Assembly (NCBI GenBank): GCA_963801855.1
Contig: CAWDGK010000002.1
Location: 1-64,000 of the forward strand
Source of the DNA: JACDAN01 sp963801855
Lineage (GTDB): Bacteria > Actinomycetota > Thermoleophilia > Gaiellales > Gaiellaceae
Length of the DNA: 64,000 nt
Direction of reading: 5' to 3'
The notes below the pieces were generated by a model, which made no database searches, was not told the origin of the DNA, and saw only the letters and a program-made list of their open reading frames with translations. The translations under genes were made by a program, and so were the position numbers. Of this stretch, positions 50,381-58,495 are shown piece after piece (within the stretch, counting starts at the first letter, position 1; every line of letters begins with the position of its first letter).

Positions 50381-51271
50381 ATGCCCGGTGTCCGAACGCC
50401 CCCATCGAGCAACGTGTTCCTGACGCTGGAGAGCGTGAAGTGCGGTCCCGTTCAGCGGGCCGACGGCGGCTTCGTCAGTGCGGAGGTCATCACCGTGGCG
50501 GAGGGCGGTGAGGGCGCGATCAAGAAGCGCATCAGTACGGTGGTCTACGAGCCGTTCGTCGTCGACGTCGGACTGGGGATGGAGCAGCCCGTCTACGACT
50601 GGGTCGCGCAGACGTGGAAGGGCGATGAAGCCCGGAAGACGGGATCGATCGTCCTGGCGGACTTCAAGCTCGAGGCGAAGCAGGAGCGCGAGTTCGTCCA
50701 GGCGCTGCTGACCGAGACGACCTTCCCGGTCCTCGACGCGGCGGCAAAGGATCCCGGTTTCCTGACCCTGAAGTTCCAGCCCGAGCTGACGAAGACTAAG
50801 AGCGCGTCGGGGAAGCCGAACGGCGCCGGTGTGAAGGCCAAGCAGTGGCTGAGAAGCGGCTTCCGGCTGCAGATCGACGGCCTCGATTGCACGAAGGTGA
50901 GCAGGATCGAGTCCTTCTCGGTCCGGCGGACCTCCACGGAGGAGCGGGTCGGGGTGGAGCGCCTTCCCGACGTCCTGCCGACGCGAGTCGAGTTCCCGAA
51001 CCTCCAGATCACCCTCAGCGAAGTCAGCGCGAAGACGTGGTTCGAGTGGCACGAGGACTTCGTGATCAGGGGGAAGAATGATCAGTCGAGCGAGCGGAAC
51101 GGCACGATCCAGCTCCTGGCGGCCGACGCGAAGGAGCTCGCCCGGATCAAGCTCTTCGGGCTCGGCATCTATCGCCTTGCCACCTCCGCGACCGACCCAC
51201 GCGGGGACAAGGTCAAGCGCGTGACGGCCGAGCTCTACTGCGAGCGCATGGAGCTCGTCGTCAAGCCGTAG
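50381..51271 (+). CDS. Stand-alone phage-tail-like protein
   Basis: 296 residues from ATG 50381, intact. The pattern FLTLESVKCGPVQRADGG, YEPFVVDVGLGMEQPVYDWV, KTGSIVLADFKLEAKQEREF, TTFPVLDAAAKDPGFLTLKF, WLRSGFRLQIDGLDCTKVSR, TWFEWHEDFVIRGKN and TAELYCERMELVVKP matches a family often annotated 'phage tail protein' (T4 gp19-like duplicated tube fold), seen near contractile injection systems. TATGCT about 15 bp upstream could be a -10 box; no Shine-Dalgarno. It lies on the opposite strand, 1.5 kb upstream of the sheath operon. Possibly a particle component or cargo adaptor; unproven. Its TAG abuts the convergent YcaQ-like gene. Confidence 0.65.
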   Translation: MPGVRTPPSSNVFLTLESVKCGPVQRADGGFVSAEVITVAEGGEGAIKKRISTVVYEPFVVDVGLGMEQPVYDWVAQTWKGDEARKTGSIVLADFKLEAKQEREFVQALLTETTFPVLDAAAKDPGFLTLKFQPELTKTKSASGKPNGAGVKAKQWLRSGFRLQIDGLDCTKVSRIESFSVRRTSTEERVGVERLPDVLPTRVEFPNLQITLSEVSAKTWFEWHEDFVIRGKNDQSSERNGTIQLLAADAKELARIKLFGLGIYRLATSATDPRGDKVKRVTAELYCERMELVVKP

Positions 51272-52411
51272 CTAGAGAAAGCGCGGCACGCCGGGGGCGT
51301 AGCCGACCTCCGTGGCGCCTGCGTAGGCCATGAAACGGCGGAGGGCGGCGCGGAGTCGGTCGAGGGGGAGGCGGTCGACCTCCGGGCACCAGTACTTGAC
51401 CTCGAGAATGCCGTTGCGGGCCACCATCTCGATGCGGCCGATGAAACGGTCGCCGTAGAGGACGGAGAGGACGTAGTAGCCGTGCACGCGGAGCTTCTCC
51501 GGGACGTAGACCTCCCACCTGTAGGAGAACCCGAAGAGATGCTCGATCATCTTGCGATCCCACATGATGTGATCGAGCGGGGCGACGAAGGTGACCCGGG
51601 AGGGTGGCTTCTGGCCGAGAAACTCCAGGAACTCGGGGGCGGCGTTGGCCTTGACGCCTTCGACCTCGACGGGGATCAGCTCGCCTTCCCGCACCATGAG
51701 GTCGCGGACCGCCCGGTGGTTGGAGAGCTTGTTGTCCATCGCCCAGACCTCGTAGGGGGCAGTGGGGCGGATCAAGCCCATGCCGCGGTGGCGGTCGCGG
51801 AGGATCGCGCGGACCGACTCCTCGTCCGTTAGGGACGGCTCGTCCCGATACCTCGGCGGGACAACGCGCTCGGTGAGGTCGTAGACGTGCTGGCCGCCAC
51901 GGCGGGAGTGGGTCATGATCCGGCCCGAGTGCCAGAGAGCGCGGAGGGTCTGCTTGGTGAGGCTGGGGCCGTGCCAGGATCCCTTCCATTCGGGCTTGTG
52001 CTCCTGGAACTCGAAGTCGCGGGGCGACATCGGCCCGATGGCTTCCAGCTCCTCGAGCACGGCTTCGACTGCGCCGGGGTGGTCCCGGTAGATCCGGTCG
52101 AACCAGCGGGACTGCCACTTGTGCATGACACGGCGGGCGTTCCAGCCCTCGAAGGGAATGAGCGAAGCCTGCTTGTCCCAGCCGTCGTACAGGAGGCGGC
52201 GCTCGTAGGCCGCCTCCTGCCACTCGCCGATCCGGTAGCTCTTGACGCGGGCCTGGAGGACGAGGTCGTGGTTGCAGCCGACCGGGCTGAGAGGGTCGTA
52301 CTGGATGCTGCGGAGACGGTCGAAGACCTCGGGGAGCTCACCCCAGCGGATGTGGTAGGCGGCGAGCGCACGGCGGAGGTCGACCTTCGAGAGCTGGAGC
52401 GGCTCGGGCAT
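51272..52411 (-). CDS. YcaQ/AlkZ-like winged-helix DNA glycosylase family protein
   Basis: 379 residues, intact, ATG 52411. LSKVDLRRALAAYHIRW, RLRSIQYDPLSPVGCNHDLV (the conserved QxD region of the catalytic site), RVMHKWQSRWFDRIYRDHPG, PLDHIMWDRKMIEHLFGFSY RWEVYVP, ending GYYVLSVLYGDRFIGRIEMV. Homologues YcaQ/AlkZ unhook interstrand DNA crosslinks or excise bulky adducts using three winged-helix domains. In Streptomyces AlkZ gives self-resistance to azinomycin, and a genotoxic polyketide locus lies 27 kb away, but a link is speculative. Convergent with the tail-like gene. Confidence 0.78.
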   Translation of the reverse strand: MPEPLQLSKVDLRRALAAYHIRWGELPEVFDRLRSIQYDPLSPVGCNHDLVLQARVKSYRIGEWQEAAYERRLLYDGWDKQASLIPFEGWNARRVMHKWQSRWFDRIYRDHPGAVEAVLEELEAIGPMSPRDFEFQEHKPEWKGSWHGPSLTKQTLRALWHSGRIMTHSRRGGQHVYDLTERVVPPRYRDEPSLTDEESVRAILRDRHRGMGLIRPTAPYEVWAMDNKLSNHRAVRDLMVREGELIPVEVEGVKANAAPEFLEFLGQKPPSRVTFVAPLDHIMWDRKMIEHLFGFSYRWEVYVPEKLRVHGYYVLSVLYGDRFIGRIEMVARNGILEVKYWCPEVDRLPLDRLRAALRRFMAYAGATEVGYAPGVPRFL

Positions 52412-52455
52412 CGGTGTGATTGTCGCCCACGAGCACCGTCTCGGAGCGGATGACC

Positions 52456-52570
52456 GTCCCGCGATCGTCAGGACACCGCTCGGGCCGCGAACGGCCGGCC
52501 GGTCGACCTCTACACGTTGCGCAACGACGCCGGGATGGCGGTCGAGATCATGCGCGACCCCGTGCGGCCA
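52456..52570 (+). pseudogene. Truncated aldose 1-epimerase (galactose mutarotase) remnant
   Basis: Translation around 52470-52555 reads TPLG...GRPVDLYTLRNDAGMAVEIM, the conserved N-terminal start of aldose 1-epimerases ('TxDGxxVxLYTLxNxxGMxVxI'). After EIM the similarity stops within 15 bases, and the inverted repeats at 52584 begin. No downstream mutarotase exists. It is a gene scar of about 100 bp in the 330-bp gap between the YcaQ-like gene and tRNA-Arg. Confidence 0.55.
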
Positions 52571-52583
52571 GCCGCCAGGAAGA

Positions 52584-52610
52584 GAGCTAGTTGCCGTCAG
52601 CAACTAGCTC
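52584..52610. repeat. Inverted repeat A (11-bp arms, 5-nt loop)
   Basis: GAGCTAGTTGC - CGTCA - GCAACTAGCTC, a perfect palindrome. It is one of two closely similar elements in the YcaQ/tRNA gap and could be an operator or one hairpin of a small mobile/REP-type element. Confidence 0.75.
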
Positions 52611-52641
52611 GCCTCGGCCGCGCAGCCGCGCCGTGCGAACT

Positions 52642-52668
52642 GACTTAGTTGCTGTCAGCAACTAAGTC
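52642..52668. repeat. Inverted repeat B (11-bp arms, 5-nt loop)
   Basis: GACTTAGTTGC - TGTCA - GCAACTAAGTC. Identical layout to repeat A (TAGTTGC..GTCA..GCAACTA core), centre 58 bp away. Immediately followed by a perfect 14-bp palindrome GTCGCTCGAGCGAC at 52666-52679. Confidence 0.75.
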
Positions 52669-52741
52669 GCTCGAGCGACGGCGCCGGCCGCGCCGACTAC
52701 TTCAGGGACTGATCTGCGGAGGCCGCCGGGCCTTCGCCCCT

Positions 52742-52813
52742 GCCTCCGTAGCTCAGCTAGAAGAGCACCGGGCTTCGACCCCGGGCGCAGAGGTTCGACT
52801 CCTCTCGGGGGCC
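52742..52813 (+). tRNA. tRNA-Arg (anticodon TCG)
   Basis: Cloverleaf seen by eye: acceptor GCCTCCG/CGGGGGC (one G-U), D arm GCTC...GAGC, anticodon arm CCGGG-CTTCGAC-CCCGG with U33 and anticodon TCG (reads CGA), 4-nt variable loop, T arm AGAGG-TTCGACT-CCTCT. No CCA is encoded. Anticodon stem is perfectly paired. Confidence 0.85.
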
Positions 52814-52830
52814 TGCTCCCGTGGCCGTTC

Positions 52831-52869
52831 CGGACATGTCCCAGGGACTGTCCCTCGGACATGTCCCAA
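52831..52869. repeat. GGACATGTCC palindrome pair with central GGGACTGTCCC
   Basis: Two copies of the perfect palindrome GGACATGTCC (52832-52841 and 52857-52866) flank GGGAC-T-GTCCC (52844-52854) between the two tRNA genes. The whole has REP-like symmetry and could fold as nested hairpins in a tRNA-Arg/tRNA-Cys precursor. Confidence 0.7.
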
Positions 52870-52882
52870 GCGGCGGCATCGT

Positions 52883-52953
52883 GGCACCGTGGCCGAGCGG
52901 CGAGGCGCGCGCCTGCAAAGCGCGCTACGGCTGTTCGAGTCCGCCCGGTGTCT
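52883..52953 (+). tRNA. tRNA-Cys (anticodon GCA)
   Basis: Acceptor GGCACCG/CGGTGTC (one G-T pair), D arm GCC...GGC, anticodon arm CGCGC-CTGCAAA-GCGCG (anticodon GCA), T loop TTCGAGT. The T stem GGCTG/CCGCC has one mismatch (T opposite C), the only weak point; it could be a base error. The rtcB ATG lies 30 bp downstream. Confidence 0.82.
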
Positions 52954-52982
52954 TCTCAGCAAGAGCTGGAAAGGAGGAAGCG

Positions 52983-54278
52983 ATGAGCACGATCAAGACG
53001 TTCGGCCCGGTCGACGAGCGCAGCCTGAGTCAGCTGAAGCGGTGCATGGACGCCGGCGACGCCGAGTACGGCGTGCTCTGCGCCGACCACCACCCGGGCT
53101 ACTCGCAGCCGATCGGCGGCGGCATCGCCTACGAGGGCTACGTGTCGCCGTCGGGTGTGGGCTACGACATCGGCTGCGGCAACAAGGCCGTGCAGACCGG
53201 CCTCACCCGGAAGGATCTCGATGCGCTGGGCGGTGTCGAGGGGATCATGCGCGAGATCACGCGGCGGATCTCGTTCGGCATGGGCGTGCCGGCGCGCGAG
53301 CGGGTCGATCACCCGGTGCTCGACGAGATCCGCGAGGCGGCGTTCGCACCGCAGCGCAAGCTCGCACAGCTGGCCGAGTCGCAGCTCGGCACGGTCGGCT
53401 CGGGCAACCACTACGTCAACCTGATGGAGGACGAGGCCGGCAAGATCTGGGTCGGCGTCCACTTCGGCTCGCGCGGATTCGGCCACAAGACGGCGTCGGG
53501 CTTCCTGGCGCTCGCCCAGGGCCTGCGTTTCGACTGCCGAGCGGCTGAGGGCGAGATGGACTCGCCGCCGGTGCTGTTCGAGGCCGGTTCGGAGCTCGGC
53601 GAGTCGTACGTCGCCGCGATGGAGCTCGCGGGCGACTACGCCCACGCGGGCCGCGACGTCGTCGTGGGCAAGGTGCTCGAGATCCTCGGTGCCACGGCCG
53701 AGCACGAGGTCCACAACCACCACAACTTCGCCTGGCGCGAGGAGCATCTCGGTCGCACGTACTGGGTGATCCGGAAGGGCTGCACGCCGGCGCGCCCGGG
53801 CCAGGGAGGCTTCGTCGGGGGCTCGATGGGCGACGAGTCGGTGATCCTGGAGGGCGTCGAGTCGGACGAGAACGAGCAGGCGCTCTACTCGACCGTGCAC
53901 GGCGCCGGCCGCGTGATGAGCCGCTCGCAGGCGGCCGGCCGCTCGCGGAACGTGCGCGTGTGGGCCTGCACGACGCGGGACTGCGCGCACCACGCCGAGG
54001 CAGAGGGTCTCTGCCCGGTGCACGAGCGCCCGCTCAAGCGCGTGCGGAAGCTCGTGCAGGTCAAGCCCGGCGTCGTCGACTGGCCGGCGGTGCAGGCGCG
54101 CCTGCGCCGGCAGGGCATCGTGCTCGTCGGAGGCGGCGCGGACGAGGCGCCGGAGGTGTACAAGCGGCTTCCGGAGGTCCTCGCCGCCCACGGCGACACG
54201 ATCCATGTGAAGCACACGCTCCGTCCGCTCGGCGTCGTGATGGCCGGACGGGACGTGCACGACCCGTACAAGGACTAG
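52983..54278 (+). CDS. rtcB: RtcB-family RNA ligase
   Basis: 431 residues, intact. ATG 52983 has a strong ribosome site (AAAGGAGG). RtcB joins 2',3'-cyclic-phosphate/3'-phosphate and 5'-OH RNA ends using GTP and Mn. Visible motifs: GYDIGCGNK (Mn-binding Asp/Cys), GTVGSGNHYVNL, VHFGSRGFGH, HNHHNFAW (metal His), GGSMGD, and STVHGAGRVMSR containing the guanylated His in VHGAGR. Near residues 325-352 there is a Cys/His-rich insert (WACTTRDCAHHAEAEGLCPV H), a probable zinc ribbon not found in E. coli RtcB. Located right behind tRNA-Arg and tRNA-Cys, likely co-transcribed, suggesting tRNA repair. Confidence 0.88.
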   Translation: MSTIKTFGPVDERSLSQLKRCMDAGDAEYGVLCADHHPGYSQPIGGGIAYEGYVSPSGVGYDIGCGNKAVQTGLTRKDLDALGGVEGIMREITRRISFGMGVPARERVDHPVLDEIREAAFAPQRKLAQLAESQLGTVGSGNHYVNLMEDEAGKIWVGVHFGSRGFGHKTASGFLALAQGLRFDCRAAEGEMDSPPVLFEAGSELGESYVAAMELAGDYAHAGRDVVVGKVLEILGATAEHEVHNHHNFAWREEHLGRTYWVIRKGCTPARPGQGGFVGGSMGDESVILEGVESDENEQALYSTVHGAGRVMSRSQAAGRSRNVRVWACTTRDCAHHAEAEGLCPVHERPLKRVRKLVQVKPGVVDWPAVQARLRRQGIVLVGGGADEAPEVYKRLPEVLAAHGDTIHVKHTLRPLGVVMAGRDVHDPYKD

Positions 54279-54279
54279 A

Positions 54280-54299
54280 AGGGCCGCGCGAGCGGCCCT
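54280..54299 (+). terminator. Hairpin after rtcB
   Basis: AGGGCCGC - GCGA - GCGGCCCT, 8-bp perfect stem directly after the rtcB stop. There is no T-run, as is common for GC-rich actinobacteria, so it may serve as an attenuating hairpin for the convergent sigma-factor gene as well. Confidence 0.6.
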
Positions 54300-54341
54300 C
54301 AGTCGTTCATGCGCCTGACTTGTTCGTTAGATCCGATGGGG

Positions 54342-55292
54342 TCAGGTGAGCTCGGTCGGAAGCTCGAAGCGGGGAAAGAGCTCCGGATAGCCGGCGAAGC
54401 CGGTGATGCCCGCGATCCGGTCTCCGTCGACGGCGAAGACCATGATCCCGTAGGCGCGCAACGGCTCGCCGCGCGACTCCTGCACATAGGCGGCAAGGGC
54501 CGGTTGTCCGTTGGCCTGTGCCGGCCGGAGCCGGATCAGATCGAGGCGGCCCGCCATCGGCACGGTGGCAAAGAAGCCGCCGATCTCCGCCGGTCCGACG
54601 ACGTGCATCGGCTCGGGCGGCATCGTCATCAGGGCGTCGTCGGTGAGGAGGGACGTCAGCCGGTCGATGTCGACGGCGTCCCAGGCCTCGATGAAGCGAC
54701 GCATCAGTGCTGCCTCGGCGCGCTCGTCGGCGGGGCGGTGCGTGCGCGCGAGCGTTTCCTCCCGGCGCTCGCGTCCGACGCGGTCGCGCGCGCGTTGGAG
54801 CGCGCTGTTCGCGGCCGCCACGCTGACGCCGAGCACGTCTGCAGCCTCCCGCGCCGACCAGCCGAGCACGTCGCGCAGAACCAGCGCCGCCCGCTGTCGC
54901 GGCGGCAGGAGCTGCACCGCCGCCACGAATGCGAGGCCGATCGTCTCACGACGTTCGGCCTCACGTTCGGGCGTTGCCGGCTCGAGCATGACGTCCGGGT
55001 ACGGCTGCAGGCGAGCCTCCACCATCGTCGCTTCGCGACGCCCGCGCTGCTCGATCATCCGTAGGCAGACGTTGGTCGCGATCCGGTACAGCCACGACGA
55101 GAGCTCCGCACGTGGCTCGAACCGGTCGATCCCGCGCCAGGCGCGCAGCATCGTCTCCTGCAAGGCGTCGTCGGCGTCGTACACCGAGCCGAGCATCCGG
55201 TAGCAGTGTGCGTGGAGTCGGCGGCGCAGCGGCGCCGTCAACTCCACGAACGCCTGCTCCTCGCCCGCTGCAGCCGCCGTCAGAAGCTCCAT
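54342..55292 (-). CDS. ECF sigma factor with C-terminal SnoaL-like domain (SigX5/TIGR02960-type)
   Basis: 316 residues, intact, ATG 55292. Region sigma2 (residues ~15-85): RLHAHCYRMLGSVYDADDAL QETMLRAWRGIDRFEPRAEL with RIATNVCLRM. Region sigma4 (~110-165): LPPRQRAALVLRDVLGWSAR EAADVLGVSVAAANSALQRA. Residues ~190-310 form a SnoaL/NTF2-like domain (FIEAWDAVDIDRLTSLLTDD). In these ECF types the SnoaL domain replaces a separate anti-sigma factor and gates activity. It is 9 bp downstream of a cupin gene and probably co-transcribed with it. Confidence 0.85.
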   Translation of the reverse strand: MELLTAAAAGEEQAFVELTAPLRRRLHAHCYRMLGSVYDADDALQETMLRAWRGIDRFEPRAELSSWLYRIATNVCLRMIEQRGRREATMVEARLQPYPDVMLEPATPEREAERRETIGLAFVAAVQLLPPRQRAALVLRDVLGWSAREAADVLGVSVAAANSALQRARDRVGRERREETLARTHRPADERAEAALMRRFIEAWDAVDIDRLTSLLTDDALMTMPPEPMHVVGPAEIGGFFATVPMAGRLDLIRLRPAQANGQPALAAYVQESRGEPLRAYGIMVFAVDGDRIAGITGFAGYPELFPRFELPTELT

Positions 55293-55301
55293 CGTCAGAG
55301 G

Positions 55302-55717
55302 CTAAGCGGGCATCGGCGGCGGCGCGCCGAGCTCCGTCCAACCGGGGGCCTCGAACGCACCCGGCTTCCCCCGAGCGCGACGAACCGGATCCCGTCCGGT
55401 CCGGGCAGGATCCGCCGCTGCTGCTCCGGTCCGACGCGGACCATCACTCCGGGCACGAGCTCGAACGCGCTCTCGCCTGCGAGGAGGGTCGCCGAGCCGG
55501 AGAGCGGGATGTAGACCTCCTCCTGGTTCGGGTCGAACGCGGTCGCGTCGTGGTTGTGCTCCGGGTAGCCGTCCCAATCGGGCGGCAGCGTCAGCACCTG
55601 CATGCCCCACGCCGAGACGCCGAGCGAGGCCCGCGCCCGCCGCGCCAGCCCGCCGTGGATCGGCTCCATCTCGTCGACGGCCGTCACCGTCACGTCCAAA
55701 GTCGCCACGCCTGTCAT
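55302..55717 (-). CDS. Cupin-domain protein
   Basis: About 138 residues, ATG 55717. Cupin motif 1 region YPEHNHDATAFDPNQEEVYIP (His, His, Glu metal ligands), motif 2 LVPGVMVRVGPEQQRRILP; ends GAPPPMPA after one frame change near 55370. A single small cupin, probably a metal-bound sensor or isomerase. It lies directly before the sigma-factor gene (9 bp), so it may be the co-regulated stress or ligand sensor. The 87 bp upstream show no clear motif. Confidence 0.75.
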
Positions 55718-55804
55718 TGGCCCTCCCTCTCTCTGGGGGGCCCGGTCGGCCCCGTCAGCGAGTACAACCCGCGGCAGCGCCGGATCTCATCGACTCCTTC
55801 GGGG

Positions 55805-58495
55805 TCAGAGCAGCTCTGCGATCAGCGCCGCCGCCCTGGCCGCGCCGTCGGTCTCGACCGGCCGGTAGTCGACCTTCCGCCCGATCTCCTCGGCGATCGC
55901 GCGCGCAATCGTCTCCGGCGTCGCAGTCTCGAAGTCCATGCAGCGGCCGGCGCCGTAGCGCTCGAGCCGGTGACGTACGTGGAAGTTCTGCTCGAAGTGG
56001 TGGCGTAGCGGGAAGTAGAGGAAGGGCCGGCGGTTCGCCGTCAGCTCCATCGACGTCGTCAGGCCGCCCTGCACGACGGCGAGGTCGCACGCAGCCAGGT
56101 GGCGATAGAGATCGTGCACGTAGGGGCGGATCTCGAGCCCTTCCGCCTGCGGCAGGGTGGCCGGGTCGATGCGCGGCCCCGCCACCACGACCATCCGCAG
56201 CGCCGGCACGCGCTCCTTCGCCTCCGGAAATGCCTCGATCACGCGCCGAAGCAGGTGCACGCCCACGCCCGAGCCGCCGACCGTGACCAGGCACACCTGC
56301 TCGGCCGCGGCATAGCCGAGCTCTGCACGGAGGGCCTCGCGGTCCGAGAACGCGGCCGGGTCGAAGCCGGTCACGTAGCCCGTCAGGTCGTAGTGCTGCT
56401 CGGTCCAGTCGCGGATCGAGGGCAGGTCGGGTCCGAACGCGTCGGGGACGATGTCGTCGGCGTTCCCGACGTAGAGCGCCCGGTCGCGGATGCGCGGGAA
56501 GCGTGCGATGTGCTCGATCATCTCGGCGTTGTAGTCCGCGGTCAGGAACGCCTCACGTTCGGCGCCGTCCTCCATCGGGAGCCAGCCGACGAAGTCGGTC
56601 AGCCAGACGTACGCGGCCTGCTTCTGCTCGGGATTCTCGTGCAGGTAGTAGTCGAGCTCCCACGCCTCGTCGCCGATCCAGAGGTCGTACTGCTCGTCGC
56701 GAACGATGTCGTGGAAGACCATGAAGTTCGCGAGCAGGATCTCGTCCATCCGGCGGATCGCCTGGAAGCAGTGCAGGTCGTGCTCGGCGCACTCGCTCTC
56801 GATGTGGCCCGACTCGTTCGCGAGGAACGCGCTCCCCGGATGGATCCGCTCGCCGCGCGCCTCCAGCACCGCCGTCACCGGATGCTGCGCGAGCCAGTCG
56901 ATCTCGAGGCCGGGCTGGAGCTTGCGCAGCTCCTCGGCGATCGCGACGTCGCGCTGCGCGTGGCCGAGCCCGATCGGCGAGGAGACGAAGAGCGCGCGCT
57001 TGCGGCGCGACTTGCCGCGCACCCAGCGGCGCGCGGGCGCCGGCGGCGCGATGAAGTCCCGGAGCAGCAGATTCACCTTCACCGGATCGCGAGCCTGCGG
57101 CAGGTGGCCCGACCCCTCGAGCGAGACGAACGCGCCGCCCGTCGCCTCGGCGAGCGCCACGCCCTGCGCCTGCGGCCGGATCGCGTCCTCGTCGCCATGC
57201 ATGACGAGCACCGGGCAGCGGACGCGCGCGCAGAGATCGGTGAACTCGACACCGGTCGGCAGGCCGATCCCAGCGTCGTGGTCTGCGAGCGTCTCGGGCG
57301 TCGTCTCGAGCGCCCACGCGATGCCGTCCTCGATCTGCTTCGTCGAGTGCGGCTCCGTGAAGCACTTCCCCAAGAAGAACTCGAGGAAGTCGCGGTAGTC
57401 GCGCAGCCAGTGGTGGATGTTGTACTTCGCCCACCCTTCGTCGGTGTCGAGCGGCTCGTCGAAGGAGTACACGGCGCGCTCGGGCAGCGGCGGCGCCAGC
57501 GCGACCGCCGGGCCGATGAACGCGGCGCCGGCGACGCGCTCCGGGTGCTCGGCAGCGAGCAAGACGCCCCAGAGCGCGGCGCACGAGACGCCGACCACGA
57601 CCGCGCGCTCGGTCGCGGTCGCATCGAGCACGGCGAGCGCGTCGAGCGCGAACTCGCGGATCGTGTACGCCTCCGCGCCCACGGGCCTGTCGGAGCGGCC
57701 GTTCCCGCGGCCGTCGAACGTGACGACGCGGCAGTGGCGCGCGAGGTACGGGAATCTGCATCTTCCAGTGCCGCGAGTGGAGGAGGGCCCACGTCGGCAG
57801 CAGGAGGACGTCGGTCCGCTGTCGCCGTAGCGCTCCCAGAACACGCGCACGCCGTCGCGCTCGACGTAGCCCTCGGCGTCCGGGTAGCGCGCGCGCGTCT
57901 GCTCGCGTGTCTCGGTCCTCAGCTCGACAGCCATCTCGTCGATCCAGTCGAGCAGCTCGCCGTGCCCCTCGGTGACCCCGGACAGCCGCTCCAACATGAT
58001 CCCTTCGTTGAAGGTGATGACGAGCGAGACGAGCACTTCGAGTGGCATCTCGATCCCGTAGCTGCTCGCGCGGCTCTGCGAGGCCTCGATCAGGACCGCG
58101 CGCCACTCGGCGTTCACACGGTCGACGCGCTCCTGCAGCTCGGGCCGGTTCCACGCGAGCGCCTGCGAGCTCGAACCAGACCTTCTGGTACGCGACGTCC
58201 TCGCTGACGAGGTAGCGCATCGCCGTGCCGCCACTTCTCGAGGAACGGCAGGTCGGCTGCGCGTACAGCTCGCGCTGCCGCGCGACCAGCTGCTCGGTGA
58301 ACCGCTCGAGCGTCCGCACGAGCAGGTTCTCGACCGAGCCGAAGTAGTAGTGGACGAGGCCGTGGTTGACGCCGGCCTCCTCGGCCAGGCGCCGCGTGGT
58401 GATCGCCGCGTAGCCGGCGTCGACGAGCACGCGCTCGGCCGCGTCGAGGAGCGCCTCCTCGGCGGTCGAACGCGCAGTCGAGACCCTGGCTATGT
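55805..58495 (-). CDS. Triple fusion: TetR regulator - alpha/beta hydrolase - GT-B glycosyltransferase
   Basis: About 896 codons. Residues 1-70: TetR helix-turn-helix (ALLDAAERVLVDAGYAAITT RRLAEEAGVNHGLVHYYFGS). Then the TetR ligand domain to ~195 (SLVITFNEGIMLERLSGVTE). Residues ~205-475: alpha/beta hydrolase (VERDGVRVFWERYGDSGPT, VTFDGRGNGRSDRP, nucleophile elbow VVGVSCAALWG, Asp in HGDEDAIRP, His in GSGHLPQA). Residues ~490-895: MurG/UGT-like GT-B (SSPIGLGHAQRDVAIAEEL; C-terminal VVQGGLTTSMELTANRRPFL). One uninterrupted frame covers 58234-55805 apart from a local double shift near 57810-57740, so both domain joins are in frame; the HTH joins through shifts near 58240-58150. The start codon is unclear (coding begins at the NTF2 stop). 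Odd and probably self-contained regulator-enzyme. Confidence 0.78.

Noticed and set aside
51272..52411. Self-resistance gene of the PKS locus
   Set aside because: YcaQ/AlkZ homologues can protect from DNA-alkylating metabolites, but the gene is 27 kb away and the family is common in ordinary genomes.
52642..52668. Same operator as the 18-bp palindrome at 60337/62709
   Set aside because: Only the CTTAGT half matches; arm length, core (TTGC..GCAA) and spacing differ, so a common regulator is not supported.
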